DNA of 61,507 nucleotides from a virus. Position numbers and translations under genes: made by a program. The notes below the pieces were generated by a model, which worked only from the letters and a program-made list of their open reading frames with translations, was not told the origin of the DNA and ran no database searches. The stretch spans positions 1-61,507 of the IMG/VR virus record IMGVR_UViG_3300048835_000959. One strand, given 5' to 3'. Within the stretch, counting starts at the first letter, position 1. The number at the start of each line of letters is the position of its first letter. Below are positions 1 to 8,375 of this stretch, piece after piece.

Positions 1-813
1 TCATTGCAAGTTACTCCTTTGCAAGGGACTGGGATGACGAAACGCGACGCGCCTACAAGGACACAACGCGCACTGAGGAATCGACTTGGTTTCGAGGAAT
101 GAGCGAAGCTCGTCGTCGCTCGCTGTTGGCGGGCAAGATTCGTAATCACGGAACAAATCCCACTCCGAAATAGATTCGAGGCGGGCTTTTGTCTCTAGCT
201 GTGGCCAATACGCGAGTGCGGGGCATTTTGCTAGGCAACCATTCACAAGCTGGGTGCAAGCTCGCTGCATACAAACGCGATATGCGGCATCTGGCTCGGA
301 ATTGAAAGGCATCGGCTTGCCATCGACGATGTTGTATTGCCGCATCCAGCCTTTGTGCGACTTGCGAATGTTGATGCGAAGCTTCGGATACTGCTTACGC
401 CAACTCCACACGATCGCTTTAACTTCACGAAACCGATCGAGGTAGTCTTGATGTGTTCCATGCTGGCTGATTTCAAGTTGGCACTCTGTATCAACGAGAA
501 CCCGCGGCAACTCAGGGAAGCGGTGCAGGAAGAATCCATTGGTGACCAGCATCAGTTCACTGTCGTACCAATGTTGTCGAGCGACTTGAATGTGTTCCAA
601 GATCGCAGGATTGAGCAACGGTTCGCCGCCGAGCAAAGCGAATCGCGCTGGCTCAAGTCGATGCGACCATAGCGAGTACTCGGACTCAGCGTCGGCGAGC
701 GTTGGCAGCTTGCCTGCCAAGTGAAAGTTGCTGTAGTGGCTGCACTGCCGGCAGGACAAGTTGCAACCATGAGCAACGTGATACTCAAGTGCGGGCAAGC
801 TGAAGCGTTGCAT
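1..813 (-). CDS. Radical SAM protein
   Basis: Predicted radical SAM enzyme of unknown substrate. Residues 17-24 hold the CxxxCxxC motif (CNLSCRQC) that binds the [4Fe-4S] cluster, and GGEP follows at 62-65, as in the family. Clustered cysteines in the C-terminal third (near residues 180-200, and CALCPC near the end) suggest a SPASM-like auxiliary cluster. I chose the ATG at 813, not 852, because AAGGAGG lies 6 bases upstream. It is the last gene of a minus-strand run of glycosyltransferases, so it may modify a glycan or a peptide handled by them. The family call is firm; the substrate is not known. Confidence 0.85.
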   Translation of the reverse strand: MQRFSLPALEYHVAHGCNLSCRQCSHYSNFHLAGKLPTLADAESEYSLWSHRLEPARFALLGGEPLLNPAILEHIQVARQHWYDSELMLVTNGFFLHRFPELPRVLVDTECQLEISQHGTHQDYLDRFREVKAIVWSWRKQYPKLRINIRKSHKGWMRQYNIVDGKPMPFNSEPDAAYRVCMQRACTQLVNGCLAKCPALAYWPQLETKARLESISEWDLFRDYESCPPTASDDELRSFLETKSIPQCALCPCRRVAFRHPSPLQRSNLQ

Positions 814-1804
814 CGTCGCCCTCCTTGATCCGAAGTTTGAATCGACGAGCATTTACGCCCAGACGGATGAGAAACCGAGTTAGAACTAAATGCGATGAAA
901 ACGTTTCATCCAAGCTCGTCAGTCTCTCGTCGTAAACCGTCAGCTCATCGGACCACGTTCCTGAAACGAGCAGCTTCGGATAAACAGACAGAAGATTCGC
1001 TGCGAGATCTGGTCGGAAGATTGAGCCAATGTCGTAGCTCGTTGGCGGATCGTCTTTCCACTCGTTTATCAGTTCGAACGATTGACGATTGTCAGGAAAT
1101 GGCAACTCGGGTGGATTGCTTCGCTGCCAGTGACAGCGATCAAGATGCGGCTTGCTAGGGCCAATGAAGTGGTAGACAAAGGATTGCATCACTGGATTGG
1201 TTGCCCACTCAGGCGTCTGCAACATACTGACGTTGAAGTCAGGCGGCAGAAACGTGATGGTCTCGGCGTGATCGTTCCACAGTTGGTTGATGATCAGCGA
1301 CTCGTCGGTGGCTTGATCGTTGGCTCCAAAAGTAACGATTAAGTACTGAATGATTCGCTCGAACATGCGTGCAAACGTTTCGGTGTCGTACAAATACAGT
1401 CCACCGTTTGGATGCATCCAAGTCGGCGCGGGATTGAGGCGACATCGTTTGGCCCAAATTTCGTGCGCTGTCTTTTGCCACCCACCGTTGTCGATTCGGT
1501 TTTGAGCGCACTGCCTTTCGCCAACCATTGCGAACTGGCCAGGTTCGGCCAACGCGAACGGCGACGGACAGTCGCTGCGAATAACCATGTCGTTGTCGAT
1601 TTGCAGGACATGCGACGGACCGAACCGCTTTGCAACATCACCACAAACGAACATCTTTTGCCAAAATGGATGGCATGGTTGCAGAGGACGGCGAATCCAA
1701 TGCAGCTCGACGTTCCATCTCTCGGCAGCAGCTTCGACACTCTCTCGCACCGTCGGTACCGCACGGCGCGGTGGTAAATCCAGAATTGCGATGACTCGTT
1801 TCAT
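785..1804 (-). CDS. GT-A type glycosyltransferase-like protein
   Basis: Likely nucleotide-sugar-dependent glycosyltransferase. A Rossmann-like start (VIAILDLPPR) is followed by a DND motif at residues 70-72 (LQIDNDMVI), which looks like the metal and sugar-nucleotide binding DxD of GT-A enzymes. The ATG at 1804 overlaps the stop of the preceding gene as ATGA; a TTG six bases earlier is less likely. Its 3' end overlaps the radical SAM gene by 29 bases, so these genes are translated together. The acceptor and sugar cannot be told from sequence. Confidence 0.7.
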   Translation of the reverse strand: MKRVIAILDLPPRRAVPTVRESVEAAAERWNVELHWIRRPLQPCHPFWQKMFVCGDVAKRFGPSHVLQIDNDMVIRSDCPSPFALAEPGQFAMVGERQCAQNRIDNGGWQKTAHEIWAKRCRLNPAPTWMHPNGGLYLYDTETFARMFERIIQYLIVTFGANDQATDESLIINQLWNDHAETITFLPPDFNVSMLQTPEWATNPVMQSFVYHFIGPSKPHLDRCHWQRSNPPELPFPDNRQSFELINEWKDDPPTSYDIGSIFRPDLAANLLSVYPKLLVSGTWSDELTVYDERLTSLDETFSSHLVLTRFLIRLGVNARRFKLRIKEGDDATLQLART

Positions 1805-2529
1805 TTCCAAAGTACCTTCCTTAATCCGTGTTTACGAAGTGCAGCTCTTAAGAACACTGGTCGATGCCGCTTGTAGGCCGGCGGATCGACATGGATGTGC
1901 GGGAACACATGGTCCATCGCCACTCCAACCCTGACGCCGGCAATCTTGGCTCGCCAGAAGAAGTCCCAGTGCTCATCGACCTTGAGGTCTTCATCCCAGC
2001 GAATCGCCTGCAAGATGTCTCGATGGGCAACAAAGCAGTTACAAACGAATGCGCACTCGGCAATGTCACCGATGCGTCGATACTCGCCACGAGGAATGTG
2101 CAGAACGCCGCCTGAGGAATTGAGTAGCCGGGGCGTTCCATCTGGATGAGGGCGATGGGGCTGCTTACTGAGTGTTGCCAATAGATCAAGGCGACTCAAT
2201 TCGAACTTGCGCACGAGATCATTCAGTCGTGTCTGCGGACCAACGACGTGATCGTCATCGGAGAAGATCACCATCCGAGTTTGCGCGGCTTCAACCAGAC
2301 GATTGCGACCAGCCGACAGTCCGATGTCATACTCGGTCTCAATGAGTCGGTCGACCATCGCGGCTTCATCAGGACAGGTCTGCGAGAATCGCAATTCAGG
2401 CTTCCCATCGTCGAGGACGTAGATCAACGGACGATCGTCCCCACAATACTCATAGATGCTGCGCACAAGCGTTGCGCAGCAATGAGGGCGATGGATAGTC
2501 TTGATGCAGAATGTGACTCGATCACGCAT
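1801..2529 (-). CDS. Family 2-like glycosyltransferase, copy 2
   Basis: GT2-type glycosyltransferase of about 242 residues. It begins with the strand VTFCIKTIHRP, then has VLDDGKPE and later FSDDDHVVGP, matching the two acidic sites that bind the sugar nucleotide and metal in GT2 enzymes. The start at 2529 is set by AGGAGG 7 bases upstream and overlaps the previous stop by 8 bases. It is a diverged paralogue of the gene just upstream, since both start with the same TFCIKTIHRP sequence. It lies in a glycan-modification block next to the tail genes. Confidence 0.82.
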   Translation of the reverse strand: MRDRVTFCIKTIHRPHCCATLVRSIYEYCGDDRPLIYVLDDGKPELRFSQTCPDEAAMVDRLIETEYDIGLSAGRNRLVEAAQTRMVIFSDDDHVVGPQTRLNDLVRKFELSRLDLLATLSKQPHRPHPDGTPRLLNSSGGVLHIPRGEYRRIGDIAECAFVCNCFVAHRDILQAIRWDEDLKVDEHWDFFWRAKIAGVRVGVAMDHVFPHIHVDPPAYKRHRPVFLRAALRKHGLRKVLWK

Positions 2530-3265
2530 GGACAATGCCTCCTCCTGGGTAGCGAAGTGAATCAAAGCCATGCTTGCGAAGCCCCAATCGGCGGAACTTG
2601 GGTCGAGCTCGCAGCGCTCCATATGGCTTAGCTGCAACGTGGTCGTGGACTACCGAGCAATCGAGCGCCACGGCGATTTGCAGATGTTCGATATGAGAGG
2701 CTCTATAGAAGAACTCCCAGTGCTCGTACGTTTTGATCTCGTCATCCCAGCGAACTCGGGCGATCGTGTCACGCCGCGCGAGGAATGCGTTGCTTACCAT
2801 GTCGCACCAACAGGTTTCGCCGATGCGTTTGCGTTCGCCTCGATGCATCCAGATGCGAGTTCCATTCATAAGTGGGCTGAATAGCATTGGCCGGCCGCCA
2901 GCATCTTGCCGTACAGCCAGAATGTCGAGGTCGTACTCAATGAACCTCTGGTAGACTCGGTCAAGATGCAGATCTGGCGTTACGATCTGATCATCATCCA
3001 GCAAAAAAATAAACTCGGTTTCTGCGGCGTCTATTGCTGTATTGCGTCCAACGCCGACACCCACATCGTGCTGCTGGAGATCAATCACTTTGCAGTGTTT
3101 GGCGGTCTCGGGATACTTGCGCGAGAACCAGTATTCAGGCAAGCCATCGTCAACGACCACGATCTTGGGCTCGACAAACTCCTTTCGAAGCGACTGGACG
3201 AGTCGATGGCAGGCCCAAGGCCGATGAATGGTTTTGATGCAGAAGGTAATGTCGTCGAACTTCAT
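2522..3265 (-). CDS. Family 2-like glycosyltransferase, copy 1
   Basis: GT2-type glycosyltransferase of 247 residues. It shows ITFCIKTIHRP at residues 6-16, VVVDDGLPEY for nucleotide binding and FLLDDDQIVTP as the DxD site, then an acceptor-side region with paired HEW-type motifs. It is paralogous with the following gene (same N-terminal decamer and order of motifs), which points to a tandem duplication. It begins two bases after the stop of the GT25-sulfotransferase gene. It probably adds a sugar to the same glycan as its neighbours. Confidence 0.82.
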   Translation of the reverse strand: MKFDDITFCIKTIHRPWACHRLVQSLRKEFVEPKIVVVDDGLPEYWFSRKYPETAKHCKVIDLQQHDVGVGVGRNTAIDAAETEFIFLLDDDQIVTPDLHLDRVYQRFIEYDLDILAVRQDAGGRPMLFSPLMNGTRIWMHRGERKRIGETCWCDMVSNAFLARRDTIARVRWDDEIKTYEHWEFFYRASHIEHLQIAVALDCSVVHDHVAAKPYGALRARPKFRRLGLRKHGFDSLRYPGGGIVHA

Positions 3266-3267
3266 GG

Positions 3268-4602
3268 TTAGCCAAACTTTCTTAATTGTGGGTTAACATG
3301 AGCGATTGCCGAATCGATCTCTTCGGAAGTGGGCTCAATGCCGAGGAATGCGATCAGTTCATTGATCACCGTTTCAGGATCTTCCGTTAGCTTGGCGAAG
3401 TTGATCCGATGGACGGGGACTTCGGGATGTTCTTGAATGAACGTCTCGCGATGTTCCAGAAGCGAACGCTGTAGCTTGTCGCAGGCTTCATCGCCGGCTG
3501 CGAACCATTGACCTGGATGTCGGCTACTTCGATCTTGAAGGGATCTAATCGAGGCTTCGATTGGGCGATCGACTGCGATGATTCGTAGCGAGTTATCGAG
3601 GTCTTCGTAGAGGTGGTTTGCGAATCGGCAGAGATGCGGATACTTGCCGCCTGCCACGGTTCGATCGCGAATGGCTTCTGCCTTCCGCGTTACGATCCAG
3701 GCCTTCAGTTGCTTGGCGAGCTGGCCGTCGGGAATCTTGGGATCGATCGCTGGGAATCGCATCGCCTTTTCACAAAGATTCGCTAGCCCGATCGCCTCGC
3801 CTCCGCCGGTAGCTTCGTAGCCACCGAGTTCGTTGCCCATATGAACGCCTAGATGATGCATGACCATCGCGACGCAACTGGTGCCACTGCGATGGGGCCC
3901 GAGGACGGCGAAGAACGGAGCGTCGCTGTGGTCGGCATTCTTGGCATCGTTAAAAAATCGCGTCTGCGTCCATTTGCGACCGCAGATGTTGGACTTGGTT
4001 GGAAGCTGACCAACTAGCCAGCGATCGGGTGTGTAAACAGGAATCGATTCTTTCTCAACGTTCTTACCTTGAACCAGCGCTTCGTAGCGCCGCTGAATCA
4101 ATCGACCCAGGTGATGATCGATGTGGTGCTTTAGGTGCCAGTCATTCCAGTTCAAGTGACGGTACAAAGCCTTCATCGTTGCGCGCCCGCGAACCATAAA
4201 GGCATGGGTGCGATTGACGTTGTAAGGTCGGTAAACGTGGTCGCTGATCTTCTTGGGCGGATGCTTGGCAGCGTACAGGTGCTGACCTCCGAGGTAAGCG
4301 AGGCCCCAGTCTTCAGGCAACTCACGAATGTATGCCTCAAGATGTTCCACGAAGTCCGGAACGAACCCCGCGTCATCTTCGAAGACCACATACGAGTCGA
4401 TCCCTTCGAGCAAACATTTCTCCAAGATCAGCAAGTGCGAACGGTAGCAGCCCCAGGCACCATTGCCGGCGCGCCACTGCTCGGGCGTCGAGAGCTTGCG
4501 ACCATCGATGGCTGCGAATCGCTCGACGTCTGGGAATGGCCATGGCTGCGGTAGTTGCTGCATCCATTCATGCAATCGATCATCACGGCGATCGAGATTC
4601 AT
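3268..4602 (-). CDS. GT25 glycosyltransferase fused to sulfotransferase
   Basis: Two-domain protein. The N-terminal half matches GT25 (LPS/collagen-type) glycosyltransferases: MNLDRRDDRL at the start, then YRSHLLILEK and VVFEDDAGF with the acidic nucleotide-binding site. The C-terminal half begins with GPHRSGTS at residues 235-242, the 5'-phosphosulfate (PAPS) loop of sulfotransferases, and ends with a typical helical tail. The frame is open to 4833, but that stretch overlaps the preceding gene. The ATG at 4602 is the conservative choice, although it trims the first strand of the GT domain, so an upstream or non-ATG start remains possible. It could add and sulfate a sugar on one acceptor. Confidence 0.8.
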   Translation of the reverse strand: MNLDRRDDRLHEWMQQLPQPWPFPDVERFAAIDGRKLSTPEQWRAGNGAWGCYRSHLLILEKCLLEGIDSYVVFEDDAGFVPDFVEHLEAYIRELPEDWGLAYLGGQHLYAAKHPPKKISDHVYRPYNVNRTHAFMVRGRATMKALYRHLNWNDWHLKHHIDHHLGRLIQRRYEALVQGKNVEKESIPVYTPDRWLVGQLPTKSNICGRKWTQTRFFNDAKNADHSDAPFFAVLGPHRSGTSCVAMVMHHLGVHMGNELGGYEATGGGEAIGLANLCEKAMRFPAIDPKIPDGQLAKQLKAWIVTRKAEAIRDRTVAGGKYPHLCRFANHLYEDLDNSLRIIAVDRPIEASIRSLQDRSSRHPGQWFAAGDEACDKLQRSLLEHRETFIQEHPEVPVHRINFAKLTEDPETVINELIAFLGIEPTSEEIDSAIAHVNPQLRKFG

Positions 4603-4615
4603 CAGGAAGCAACGT

Positions 4616-5188
4616 TCAACGATCTTCTTCGTCGGTATCTGGATCGTCTTCGTTGGGCTCGGGTGCACCGTCTGGGAACTTACGTTCAAACCTGCGGATG
4701 GCAGTGAGCACGAGTGACTTGGCGATGGTTCTAGTAAACTTTCCATGGGGTAATCCTCTGAGTTGGGCTTCTTCCAAAAGCCATTCGATAATGGTGTCGA
4801 GATTCGTACGGCATCCCTCCACGCCCCAATCATTCATGGTCTCGGCGCGGGTCTCACACTTGCAGGTGTCGCTTGGTCTTGCGAACCATGCGAGCATCTT
4901 GCGAAGTTCACTTCCTGGCCCCGGCTTGTAAGCTGCGATCCGCAGGGTCGTGGGTTCTTCCTGATTGGGCAGGTAGCTCTTCAGCAGCGTTTTGAGTTCG
5001 TCGACGCTCTGGTTGCGTCGGCGTTTGTTGACGATGGCCATGCCGATCGTCACGAGGTTGACAGCTTGCGGATTCGAACACTCGCTGCAGGCTCGGCATC
5101 CGCTGGACGAAGCCTGGACGGAGCAGTCGGCCAAGTGACTAGCGACCTGACAGCGGTTGTCGTTAGTCAGATTGGGACAATGCATCAT
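4616..5188 (-). CDS. Cysteine-rich conserved hypothetical protein
   Basis: A 190-residue protein with an N-terminal cysteine-rich segment (MMHCPNL, CxxC pairs within the first 40 residues) that could bind zinc. The middle region contains GPGSELRKMLAWF, CKCETRAETMNDWGVEGC and a basic helix; the tail is acidic. I associate this arrangement with a conserved protein found after tail genes in planctomycete prophages, but no function is known to me. It starts in a 4-base ATGA overlap with the serine-rich tail gene, so it is co-translated with it. It may assist the tail tip or regulate. Confidence 0.6.
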   Translation of the reverse strand: MMHCPNLTNDNRCQVASHLADCSVQASSSGCRACSECSNPQAVNLVTIGMAIVNKRRRNQSVDELKTLLKSYLPNQEEPTTLRIAAYKPGPGSELRKMLAWFARPSDTCKCETRAETMNDWGVEGCRTNLDTIIEWLLEEAQLRGLPHGKFTRTIAKSLVLTAIRRFERKFPDGAPEPNEDDPDTDEEDR

Positions 5189-7584
5189 GCTGCCACCTCC
5201 ACAACTTCACCGTCGTACCCACCCGATCCACTCGGTGGATCGCCAACTTCGGGACAATCACTTTCAAGGAGCTGCCAACCGCAGGACCAGATCCATGTTG
5301 TATTGCAGGGCTCGCTCGTGCTGCTGTCGGAAGTTGGAGGTTCGCTTGGCGGTTCGCTATCGGAGTGACTGACGCTCGGACGATCCGACTCGCTGGTCGA
5401 TTGATCATGGGAGTCGCTTATTGATGGATCATTTGAATCGCTTGTCGATGGCGATGAGTCACTGCCTGAGCCGCTCGTTGATCCGCTTCCAGAGCCGCTT
5501 TGCGAATAGCTGCCAGAACCGCTGGTGGAATGGCTGGTCGACCAGGGAACGCTGTAGCTTTCACTTTCGCTGTAGCTGGGGCGGTCGCTGCTGGATCGGC
5601 TTTCTGAACCATCGCTGCTCGATGGCTCGCTCGTTGATCGCGATTCACTACCTGATTCGCTTTCCGACTGGCTTTGCGATTCGCTTTGCGATTCACTCTC
5701 GCTCTGGCTTGAGTCGCTGGCCGACACTGAACCACTGCCGCTTGAATAACTTGGCTGCGAGTAGCTCGGCCATGAGTAACTCGGCACCGAACGGCTATCG
5801 CTACTTGGATCTTGAGAATCCGATTGGCTTTCCGACTGGCTCTCGCTTTCCGAACTGATCGATTCGCTTTCGGAGCTGTCGGATTGGCTGCTGTCGCTTC
5901 CACTCGAATCGCTCTGGCTGGAATCGCTACCACTGGATGATCCCGAGTAGCTTGCGCTGTACGACTGGCTGTAACTGGCGTCGCTCGAATACGATTCGCT
6001 TGTTCGTGATGAATCTGAATCGCTAGATTCAGACTGGCTGGATTTTGATTCACTTGATTCGGACTGACTCGACTCCGATTTACTCGAGCTCGATCCACTG
6101 GAGCCGCTGGACTGGCTCGAATGACTCGAATCAGAGCTTGATCCGCTCGATGAGTGACTGCTTGAGTAAGAGGGCTCACTCAGTGAAATAGATTGGCTCG
6201 AGTCGCTAGAAGATCCGCTGGATGCAGATGATCCAGAACTTGATGATTGGCTTGAGCTTGAATGCGACGAGCTCGAGCCGGATGAACTCGAAAGACTAGA
6301 CGAACTCGATCCAGAACTTGAGACCGACGGTGCCGAGTAGGATTGCGACGAACTTGAATGCTCGCTCGACGATGAGCTCATCGAAGACTGGCTACTCGAT
6401 GAGCTGATGGAACTGGATGAACTCGATGAGACGCTCGAACTGCTCGACGAGGATGGACTCGATGAGCTACTGCCGGAGCTGCTGCTGGAGCTGCTCGACG
6501 ATGACGATGAACTCGAAGAGCTAGACGAGCTGCTGCTGGAACTTGAACTACTGCTTCCCTCGCAGCAGCGGCAGCCGATGGTTAGGTAAGCGCTGGTGTC
6601 CTCGTGGAAATGACAAACAATCTGTTGGCTTGTCAGAAGGGCATAGTCACAGACATTGTAGACCGCGACCTTGACTCCGATTGGTGCCCAGACACCGTTG
6701 GCATATCGCAGTTCACGAGCCATGCCCCAACTCTTAGCCTTGAGCCTCGAGACGGGTTTGCAGAGCAACGTTTGTTTTGGCGGGTCGATGATCCAGGAAT
6801 GATTGCCGTCGTAGGTGACGCTGAGATACTGACCATCGTCGTAATTGGAAACCGGACCTCGAATGCGCTGGGCGCTCGGGTTGCGAGCGATGATGCGAAC
6901 GCCTTGTCCATTCGGTTTCAGGACCGGCTCAATGGTGCCAGCATCGTCGAGCTGAAAGAGGTCGCAGTTGGCGGAACCGGTCGCAAGACCAGAGCGACCA
7001 GGGATACCACCGCTGGGAACCTTCACCAGGAACGCAGGATCGGCCGGCTTACCAACGCGAACGACAGCCCACTGGACGCCCGTTTGATTCGCATCGCGTC
7101 GCCATAGGATCTGGGCGGAGCCGCTGGGCGTTGACTGGAGTGTCGTACCTCCCGAGTCGGCTACATCAGCATATTGATGCCAGGTCTCTTGAACGTTCAC
7201 ACGGGCGGCGACGACGCCTGAGAATACCACGCGACCGACTTTGTCCTCGGCGATCGGCTCGATAGCTACTCCGAATCGTCCCATATGCTCGTCGACGATG
7301 GGACGAACCGACTGGATCGTCGCATCACGTACGAAACGAGCGAGTGCTGTATTGTCGACGTCTGGATCGCCCAGTGGGGCGTTAAAACCGACGATTCCAC
7401 CGATGGGCACAGTGGTCGCACTTTGATAGTGAACGCGAACGGTGGCAGCGTCGCGAACGTGGGTGCGGTTTCCTGCGCCACCTGCGAGTCGGTCACGCGC
7501 AACTGCATCGGCGGCCGCCAGCAGACGGTTGTATTCCGCTGCGGTGATATTGAGTCTTTCGCCTGGCCGAACTCGCCTTGCCAT
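5185..7584 (-). CDS. Serine-rich phage tail tip or fibre protein
   Basis: A 799-residue protein in two parts. Residues 1-340 look globular and lie where a tail-tip or baseplate protein is expected. Residues 345-755 are low-complexity serine, with pure serine runs followed by short SSQS, SGSD, SESQ and SYS units. The last 40 residues are again ordered and contain CNTTWIWSCGWQLL and three cysteines. It starts directly after the previous stop (TAATG). Such serine tracts are commonly O-glycosylated in surface proteins, and glycosyltransferase genes follow downstream, so a glycosylated stalk is a fair inference. The exact tail role is unproven. Confidence 0.65.
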   Translation of the reverse strand: MARRVRPGERLNITAAEYNRLLAAADAVARDRLAGGAGNRTHVRDAATVRVHYQSATTVPIGGIVGFNAPLGDPDVDNTALARFVRDATIQSVRPIVDEHMGRFGVAIEPIAEDKVGRVVFSGVVAARVNVQETWHQYADVADSGGTTLQSTPSGSAQILWRRDANQTGVQWAVVRVGKPADPAFLVKVPSGGIPGRSGLATGSANCDLFQLDDAGTIEPVLKPNGQGVRIIARNPSAQRIRGPVSNYDDGQYLSVTYDGNHSWIIDPPKQTLLCKPVSRLKAKSWGMARELRYANGVWAPIGVKVAVYNVCDYALLTSQQIVCHFHEDTSAYLTIGCRCCEGSSSSSSSSSSSSSSSSSSSSSSSSSSSGSSSSSPSSSSSSSVSSSSSSSISSSSSQSSMSSSSSEHSSSSQSYSAPSVSSSGSSSSSLSSSSGSSSSHSSSSQSSSSGSSASSGSSSDSSQSISLSEPSYSSSHSSSGSSSDSSHSSQSSGSSGSSSSKSESSQSESSESKSSQSESSDSDSSRTSESYSSDASYSQSYSASYSGSSSGSDSSQSDSSGSDSSQSDSSESESISSESESQSESQSDSQDPSSDSRSVPSYSWPSYSQPSYSSGSGSVSASDSSQSESESQSESQSQSESESGSESRSTSEPSSSDGSESRSSSDRPSYSESESYSVPWSTSHSTSGSGSYSQSGSGSGSTSGSGSDSSPSTSDSNDPSISDSHDQSTSESDRPSVSHSDSEPPSEPPTSDSSTSEPCNTTWIWSCGWQLLESDCPEVGDPPSGSGGYDGEVVEVAA
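5320..6553 (-). repeat. Serine-codon low-complexity tract
   Basis: About 1.2 kb of degenerate short repeats made of serine codons (AGC, TCG, AGT, TCA), interspersed with Gln, Glu, Asp, Gly, Tyr and Pro codons, inside the tail gene. The 5' part of the gene tract (6430-6553) is nearly pure serine; the rest alternates Ser with polar residues. The tract is prone to slippage, so its length probably varies between strains. Confidence 0.85.
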
Positions 7585-8375
7585 TACTCGATCCCCAATG
7601 CGTTGAAGTTCGCTTCGGGGTAAACCTGTTCGACGTAGGCCGCTTCAGGAACTTGTAGGACGCGATCACCAACCACCTCTTCGCCATGCTTGACCCAGAG
7701 GTAATCCCAGCCTCGTTTCGCAACGCCAGAAATATTGCCAACCGTGAGGTTGATCTCGTTGGGACGCGCCGCGAAGTGATAGGTCACATCGACCCAGTTC
7801 TGTTCATCTTCGCCGCCTTCGCCTCCAAGGAACAATGCTTCTCCGGGAGCGAAGATCGACCAGGGACTTGAGTTAACACGGCCCGTCATCGCGACCATGG
7901 CGAGCAGGTAGGCAGTGGAGACAAACTCAAACTTTTTGCGGACAGAGAACTCGAACGCGGGAACGGTCACATCGACGCCGGCAACGCCCGAGTCGCTCAC
8001 ACCGATTGCACCTCGATAGTTCGGAGCGATCTTGCCTGGGGCGGCATAAATTCCACGAGTGATGAGCGACTGATTGAGATGCGTCGATGCGCCGGTGGTA
8101 TTGAACGAGACTGGATCGAGCTTGGTCCTGTTGATCGATGCGGTGACAAGAGCATGCTTCTCGTTGATGTACTCGCCATCAACTTGCAGGTACGGAATCA
8201 GATCCCGATGATTGCTGCGGTAGTACGACAGAAGCGCATCGGCCGCAGTTGCCGGATCAACGGCTCCCCCGTTTGTCCCAACGTACACGAACGTGTCGGC
8301 AGTCGACTTACCGCGAGTTGCCTTCTTGGACAGTGCTGCCAAGTCAAAATTGTATCCACCGTGTGAGAATCCCAT
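7584..8375 (-). CDS. Putative phage tail protein
   Basis: A 263-residue protein directly after the tape measure gene (TAATG overlap) and before the serine-rich tail gene. This is the slot for a distal tail or tail-tip subunit. The sequence is rich in beta-prone stretches (GVDVTVPAFEFSVRKKFEF, WVDVTYHFAARPNEINLTVGN) and has no signal peptide or enzyme motif. I do not recognise a named family; the call rests on position and fold type. Confidence 0.55.
   Translation of the reverse strand: MGFSHGGYNFDLAALSKKATRGKSTADTFVYVGTNGGAVDPATAADALLSYYRSNHRDLIPYLQVDGEYINEKHALVTASINRTKLDPVSFNTTGASTHLNQSLITRGIYAAPGKIAPNYRGAIGVSDSGVAGVDVTVPAFEFSVRKKFEFVSTAYLLAMVAMTGRVNSSPWSIFAPGEALFLGGEGGEDEQNWVDVTYHFAARPNEINLTVGNISGVAKRGWDYLWVKHGEEVVGDRVLQVPEAAYVEQVYPEANFNALGIE

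Noticed and set aside
4603-4833. Longer start for the GT25-sulfotransferase gene
   Set aside because: It would overlap the preceding gene by more than 200 bases and adds a Ser/Pro-rich stretch with no domain. The true start could still be slightly upstream of 4602.
6407-6589. Leu/Glu-rich plus-strand peptide opposite the serine tract
   Set aside because: It is the complement of serine codons (Glu/Leu/Asp) and has no independent support.
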